A DNA stretch of 64,000 nt, taken from assembly GCF_050624435.1 (NCBI RefSeq), contig NC_134543.1:126509475-126573474 (forward strand). The letters are read 5' to 3'. Position 1 is the first letter of the stretch. Every line of letters starts with the position of its first letter. The stretch comes from Tenrec ecaudatus (lineage: Eukaryota > Chordata > Mammalia > Afrosoricida > Tenrecidae). This document shows positions 58,800 to 64,000 of this stretch, piece after piece. Both the position numbers and the translations under genes were made by a program. Under the pieces are notes generated by a model. The model worked only from the letters and a program-made list of their open reading frames with translations, was not told the origin of the DNA and searched no databases.

Positions 58800-59267
58800 T
58801 GGCGAGTGAGACCCTCACCCAGACCACTCACTGAAACAGAGATGGAAACAGTTAAGCTTTATTGAAACAGATTCGAATCTGGGCTCTCACCTGCAACCGA
58901 TGCAGGCTCAGTCTGTAAGGCGAGAGCCCCGAACAGCATCAAAAGAGAAGTTATTATACTTCCTTGTGGGGCGTCTTGCCAAGCAAGGGGAGGGGGAAGG
59001 CAAATTCTTGTGTGAATCTGGCAAAGCACTCTCAGGAAAGTGAAACAAAACAGTTTTTAAGTCTAATAAAGTAAGTTCTACATTTAAGGTCAGTTTGTCC
59101 CCTGCGGTCTGCCAAATGATACTGTAGGTAGGCTAGGCTGCTTCTTGGAGCGTAAACATCCTGGGCTGGGCTACACCTGTTTCAGGCTGCACTTTAAAAA
59201 TTTTCCATTTCTGACCAGGGGTGGTGGGAGGTGACCTGCCTGTTACTGTTACGGGCACAGTGTCACA
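58800..59267 (-). mobile_element. Solo LTR inside the AfroSINE
   Basis: 468 bp reading TGTGACACTG...CTCGCCA on the minus strand (TG...CA), with AATAAAGCTT on that strand at about 58,854-58,863 near its 3' end. Flanked on both sides by an identical 'gtaactgt' (58,792-58,799 and 59,268-59,275). Eight bases is longer than the usual 4-6 bp retroviral duplication. The family differs from the 31.1- and 44.4-kb LTRs. Confidence 0.82.
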
Positions 59268-59390
59268 GTAACTGTTTATAGGAGTAGAAAGGCCCACCTT
59301 TTTCCTGCAGAGCGCCTGGTGGTTTCAAACTATTGACCTTGTGGATCGCAGCCCAACATGTAATCACTACACCAATAGTGCTCCTCAAAA
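59268..59390 (-). mobile_element. AfroSINE, tRNA-side part (continuation)
   Basis: 'tttataggagtagaaaggcc', 'ctggtggtttcaaactattg', 'accttgtggatcgcagccca', 'acaccaatagtgctcctc'. Completes the element begun at 58,727. Confidence 0.92.
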
Positions 59391-59394
59391 GGAC

Positions 59395-59940
59395 TTTAGG
59401 GGATGTTTTGGGTTTAAGGTTTTAGAATCTCCACTTTTTCTTTTTTCCCCCTTTCATTTCACCCAATTGATATTTGATTCATACTATTTCATACCTTGGT
59501 TTTATACATAAGATAGCTCTTGTTCATAACAGTTCATACAGTGCTTCTACATTCTCCTCCTAGAGTATATGTGCAAAAATGTGGACATATCATAACACTT
59601 TTACAAAAGGAGCGCACATGCATAACCAGTTCACAGATCAAAAAAGAGAACCTGATGACATTGCAGATTCCCACTTGAAACCCCTCCCAGTCACCGACTC
59701 TGTCCGCAACTTCTAACATCAGAAATCTATTTTTCCTAGTTTTGATCCTTAATTAAGTGAATTCGTACAATGTGAGCTCTTTTTATGTCTGACTTCTTTT
59801 GCCATATATTGGTCCTGAGCTCTTGGTGATATACCTATACAACTGTGTGTAGCGATACCTTGTTCATTTTCAGTTGATAGGTATCATTGTGTCTTTTTTT
59901 TTCATTCTCATTGTTTTATAGTATTTCATTACATCTATAG
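59395..59940. other. Possible reverse L1-type sequence; no gene
   Basis: Phrases such as 'gacttcttttgccatatat' and 'agttgataggtatcattgtg' resemble reverse L1/old LINE text, but weakly. Confidence 0.3.
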
Positions 59941-59946
59941 CTCCAA

Positions 59947-60140
59947 GGGATCCCTAGTGCCAGAGAGTTTCTACATTGGGCCTCTAACCTCAAAGTAGGC
60001 AGTTCCAAACCATGGGAGAAAGGTAGGGTTTCTGCTCCAGTAAAGAGTCACAATCTCAGAAACTCACGGGCAGTTCTACCCTGTTCTATAGGGTCACAAT
60101 AAATCGACATGCACTTATGGCAGTGAGTGAAATTTGTGTA
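59947..60140 (+). mobile_element. AfroSINE
   Basis: Head 'gatccctagtgccagagagt', middle 'caatctcagaaactcacggg', 'tatagggtcacaataaatcg', tail 'tggcagtgagtgaaa'. Confidence 0.92.
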
Positions 60141-60309
60141 TTCTGTTCTATACGGTATCATGTTTCCCTTTAGGAATAGTTGTTATTTATTTGGTCCCTA
60201 TATGTTTGTTTCCAATGGTTTGAAAAGCAAAACAATTGTAAATTAAATCTCTAAAAGACTGTTTAAAATACAAACTGTCCATTCTTACATCATTGTCAAT
60301 TGCTCTTCC

Positions 60310-60450
60310 ATGTGGACATTGAACTGCTAACACCGAGGTCAGTGGTTCAAGCTTACCAGCCCCTCCGATGGAGAAAGATGAGCCTGTTTGCTCATGTAAA
60401 GATTCACAGCCTTGGTGTCTCCATCTAGGCTCACTATGAGTCCTGAGCAC
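60310..60450 (+). mobile_element. AfroSINE (truncated)
   Basis: 'attgaactgctaacaccgag', 'gtcagtggttcaagcttacc', 'aaagatgagcctgtttgctc', 'gctcactatgagtcctgag'. Confidence 0.85.
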
Positions 60451-60454
60451 CACC

Positions 60455-61000
60455 TGTCTGTGGAAGCCAGTCATCCTCTCTCCCCAGCCACTGCTGTCAT
60501 TTCCCAGTGGGCACAGGAACAAAGGGGCCATGGTGGCAGGTATCAAGGTCGTCTCTTGGAATTACCATGTCCTGTGGTTAGAGTCCATGGTAAACTACAA
60601 CAATACAATTCTGACAAGATTACTAATGGCACAGACTCTTCAGGAGTGACAGATTCAGTCACTGTGTCAGGCCAAGAACCAGGACCAGCTGCAGGACTTG
60701 TGAGGGCAAAGGGAATAAAGAGTGGGTGGTGGAAGAAGGCAGCTCCAAAGAGCAGCCCAGCCACATGATCCGTTACAGAGACGAGGACTACAGTTGTTAT
60801 GAGGGTTTCCTCTTTGCATGTACACATCCAATATTTGGGGTTCATTTATACAATATAAGATGAAAATGGGGTTGTGTGCTGTCAGTCATACTCGTGTTAG
60901 TTGTGTCATGTTACATGCGAGTATGCCTTTGTTTGGAGATTCTGTTTGGTTTACAGAGACGTGTGTAGGTGCCAAATAGACAAGAAGTGGAGTGTGACCG
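60455..61000. other. No gene seen
   Basis: Open frames of 100-118 codons on both strands, with no recognisable domain. Confidence 0.35.
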
Positions 61001-61004
61001 ATAG

Positions 61005-61260
61005 GTTTGGTGTCAACTTGGCTGGGCCAGGGTTCTCAGTAGGATGTAATCTAATTGCATGGTGATTAGCTATGCAGTTGTGGTCAGATGAGGGTGGAGG
61101 GCAATGGACAGGCAGTTTTCTCCTATTTTAGCAAACTCTGGGGGAAGCCATGCCTTTTCCTCCTGGTATGAATCCTGCAGCTGTCTCATCGACCTCTGGA
61201 TCTTTGGACTTCAACCACTAGCCTGCCACCTTCCCTGCTCATCCTATCTTCTCTCAGTGC
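61005..61260 (+). mobile_element. Unclassified interspersed repeat
   Basis: Begins 'tttggtgtcaacttggctgg' and includes 'atgcagttgtggtcagatga' and 'cgacctctggatctttgga', typical of a mammalian interspersed DNA element. Family not assigned. Confidence 0.4.
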
Positions 61261-61264
61261 CTGC

Positions 61265-61845
61265 CAAGTTGCCATCTTGCTGGAGCACATAGCTGTGGGA
61301 GAACAGCCTGAGGAGCAGGCTCCTGGGAGGAAACGTGGGGATTGGCAGGCAGAATGCCCAGGCCCAACTCAGAGAGCTGTTTAATTTCATCCAGGCTGAC
61401 GCTCCTCCCTGAGATGACACGGAGGACAAGCTGGAAGCAGTTTGTAAATGACCAGGCACCTCACACCATGAGCTTTCTCTGAGGGTCCGGGATGGTGGGA
61501 CCGTGGACTTTGATGCTTGGGCTCTCAGTCTAACCTGCCCAACGTGACTCTGAGGGACATTCCACTCAACCTCAAAGGTTCCTTGCCCCTGACCCTCACC
61601 ACCATAGCCCACTCTCCTGATTTCCAGTCTTAAGAAGTTGCCACAAAGAGCTACATGAGGCTGGGCCTATTTGAGCTTCTTCAAACATAATTCATTGTGG
61701 CGCTCATGTTCAGTGTCCACCTTCCTACCCAGGGGTCCTGAGTGTCTCGAGGGCACAAGGTGGCGAGGGCTGATGTGCAGGCTGTCTGAGGCAGGGAATG
61801 TGCAGGGAGTCCTGGGGAAGAAGAGCAGAAGCTCAGTGATGTCAG
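61265..61845. other. No gene seen
   Basis: Unassigned moderately GC-rich sequence. Confidence 0.35.
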
Positions 61846-61847
61846 TG

Positions 61848-62600
61848 CTCGGGGAGAGGAGCAGTATGGCATGGCAGGCGGGGGGGTGGGATGGGGAGCA
61901 GGTGATGTGTTTAACAGAAGGGCATGGGGAGAGGAGCAGTATGGCATGGCAGGCGGGGAGGTGGGGGTGGGGAGCAGGTGATGTGTTTAACAGAAGAGCA
62001 TGGGGAGAGGAGCAGTATGGCATGGCAGGCGGGGGTGGGATGGGGAGCAGGTGATGTGTTTAACAGAAGGGCATGGGGAGAGGAGCAGTATGGCATAGGG
62101 AGGGCAGGTGATGTGGTTAACAGAGGGCATGGGGAGAGTAGTAGTATGGCATAGGGAGGGGAGGTCATGTGGTTAACAGATGGGCATGGGGAGAGGAGCA
62201 GTATGGCACGGGGAGGGCAGGTCATACAGGTAACAGAAGGGCATGGGGAGAGGAGCAGTATGGCATGGGGAGGGCAGGTGATGTGGTTAACAGAAGGGTA
62301 TGGGGAGAGGAGCAGTATGGCATGGGGAGGGCAGGTCATATAGTTAACAGAAGGACATGGGGAGAGGAGCAGTATGGCATGGGGAGGGCAGGTGATGTGG
62401 TTAACAGAAGGGCATGGGGAGAGGAGCAGTATGGCATGGGGAATGGCAGGTCATATAGTTAACAGAAGGACATGGGGAGAGGAGCAGTATGGCATAGGGA
62501 GGGCAGGTCATATAGTTACAGAAGGGCATGGGGAGAGGAGCAGTATGGCATGGGGAGGGCAGGTCATGTGGTTAACAGAAGGGCATGGAGAGGAGTAACT
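61848..62600. repeat. Minisatellite, about 12 copies, period changing from ~75 to ~57 bp
   Basis: The core 'ggggagaggagcagtatggc' recurs at 61,861, 61,936, 62,012, 62,085, 62,141, 62,197, 62,255, 62,312, 62,369, 62,426, 62,484 and 62,539 (position of its gcagtatgg or variant). Spacing is 73-76 bp for the first three intervals and 55-58 bp thereafter. The difference is a G-rich insert 'gcaggcggggg..gtgggat' of about 18 bp. Open frames across it on both strands are repeat artefacts. Confidence 0.95.
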
Positions 62601-62604
62601 CAGT

Positions 62605-64000
62605 GGGATAAGGACAGCTGCCATCAAGGTGAGGGGTGGGTATGGGGTGGGGGTTCAGGAGGCTGTGGATGATGTCAGGGGTGAGGAGGGGCAGGGGTAA
62701 CAGAGCCTGGGAAAGGATGTGACCATGCACTGCAGATGTCCCTGCCCCAGCCAAGGCTACTGTCCAAGTTGTTTGCTCCTGGCCACAGCGTGGCCTTCTG
62801 TCTCCTACAGCCACCAGGGACAGCCCCTAACAGGGGTCAATTTTGTCAGCAGACATGTCTAGAAGCTATTATTCCTGTGCAGGAAAGAGCACCCAGTGAA
62901 GCCCATTGGCAGCCACCCGAGGAGCAGTGATCAGAACCCAAGACTGTGCTGCTTCCCTGCTGTCCACCCCAACAGCCGTTCGCCATGTGGCTCCACTGCT
63001 TCAGCAGCCACCAGATGAGCCTTCTGAGGGGACAGCCACTGATTCATTGGGCTGGAAGACGGTCAGAGAGGTCTTCTTCAGGGAACTCATATCGTTTGGG
63101 CCTTCTGTCCCAACAAGCTCTGACCTTGACCCATCAAGCCAACCCAGTTCAGCTTCCTCTTGGGCAGCTTTCCCATGTGGAAACGCTGTGAATTCCCAGC
63201 CAGCGGACACTTCCAACCTCCCAGCAAAGGCTTCTTTCCATGAATATCTCACAGACATGAGCTCTGAAGCTAGGGCCACACTTTCCTTGACCCTGACATC
63301 CAAAAAGTTCCTGTAAATACACATTGTCAAGAGAACAAGTGAGTTCTGACTGCCCCCCGCCCCCGAGTACTTTGGGGATGTTGCAATCACTCAGGCAGAG
63401 CAGACCACCTCAGTCCCCAGTCCTCTGGAGCAAATCGGCGCAGCTGTCCAGCCCTGAGCAGCTCATCTCTTCAGGACCTGGGCCATTCACACTAGAAATG
63501 GAGCCAGCTCCTCAGGGGCATCTCCTCTTCACAGGGAGTCCCTGGGGACTACTGCCTGGGCCCCGAGGAGCTCCTCCCCACTGCAGTCTCCCTCTGTTCA
63601 GTCAAAGAATTTCCAGTGCTGCTCAGTTCAAATCTATCCATCGTAGCTGAGGGAGTGAAATGGAACAGTCAATTGTGTTTCATTTGAGTGATTAACTAGA
63701 GATAATAAGCTCCTCTGTCCTGCAGATAGCAGGGCCACATTAAGCACAGCTCGGTTGTTAAACGGGTCACATGGAGTCCAGATGAAAAGTGGCCCAAATT
63801 CATCATATTGCGGAACCAGGGGTTCTGTCAACTCACCCTGGTCACGTCCTTTGTCTAGGAAATGATGTTGGCTATAATGGCCATTTCTCTTAAGAATATG
63901 TTACTTTTTCTAGGAAGCAAGTATTTGGACCTTTCCATCCTGGAACATAGGAGGACAACGAAAAACAAAGATTCAAGGAAGCAATTAGCCCCAAGGAATA
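62605..64000. other. No gene supported
   Basis: A 136-codon plus-strand frame (62,906-63,316; serine-rich, SFGPSVPTSSDLDPSSQPSS) and overlapping frames on the other strand lack known domains and splice evidence. They could be part of an exon of an unknown gene. No repeat recognised. Confidence 0.35.

Noticed and set aside
61911-62598. Repetitive open frames on both strands at the 62-kb array
   Set aside because: Translations of the minisatellite units.

Overview
The window looks like nuclear DNA of an afrotherian mammal, most likely a tenrec. Three things point there. Many copies of a tRNA-derived SINE with the AfroSINE layout are present. RTE/BovB-type LINE 3' ends of the afrotherian kind recur. 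Three copies of the SPIN ('Space Invader') hAT transposon are present, and among afrotherians I know SPIN only from tenrecs. The species call is inference; the repeats are read directly.

Layout. 0.2-0.4 kb: a decayed immunoglobulin heavy-chain V segment with a recognisable recombination signal. 3.5-10.4 kb, minus strand: a KRAB zinc-finger gene with an intact 127-bp KRAB-A exon at 10.2-10.3 kb and a terminal exon at 3.8-5.85 kb. That exon encodes 14 uninterrupted C2H2 fingers after several degenerate ones, and more decayed fingers lie past its stop codon. 10-29 kb: no gene that I can support; it holds SPIN copies, AfroSINEs, L1 and RTE fragments, microsatellites and one GC-rich patch. 29.2-32.15 kb: a broken hAT transposase gene, not SPIN, split by a solo LTR. 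32.2-35.7 kb, plus strand: an ETS-box promoter followed by splice-bounded exons and a stop plus AATAAA, from a gene I could not identify.

35.7-43.7 kb is nested retroposons: L1, RTE endonuclease and reverse transcriptase pieces, and a 2.1-kb tenrec-type retroposon. 43.8-44.4 kb is a GT-rich minisatellite. 44.43-48.45 kb, minus strand, is a class II (betaretrovirus-like) endogenous retrovirus: 3' LTR, env transmembrane part, protease/dUTPase remnants and gag, with pol missing. Its gag runs directly into a displaced ribosomal DNA block (about 48.6-50.92 kb: ITS1, a 5.8S gene with an internal deletion, ITS2, then a piece of 28S that lacks the 28S 5' end).

50.9-64 kb: Tigger-like, AfroSINE, SPIN and mariner-like copies, an orphan CpG island at 55.3-56.3 kb, a second LTR of the same retrovirus family at 57.2-57.8 kb, another LTR sitting inside an AfroSINE at 58.8-59.3 kb, and a 12-copy minisatellite at 61.85-62.6 kb whose period changes from about 75 to about 57 bp. 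The parts do not form one pathway. The window is one KRAB-ZNF gene, one unidentified gene, one possible promoter, and a record of successive transposon, retrovirus and rDNA insertions. I found no CRISPR, operon or prokaryotic feature.
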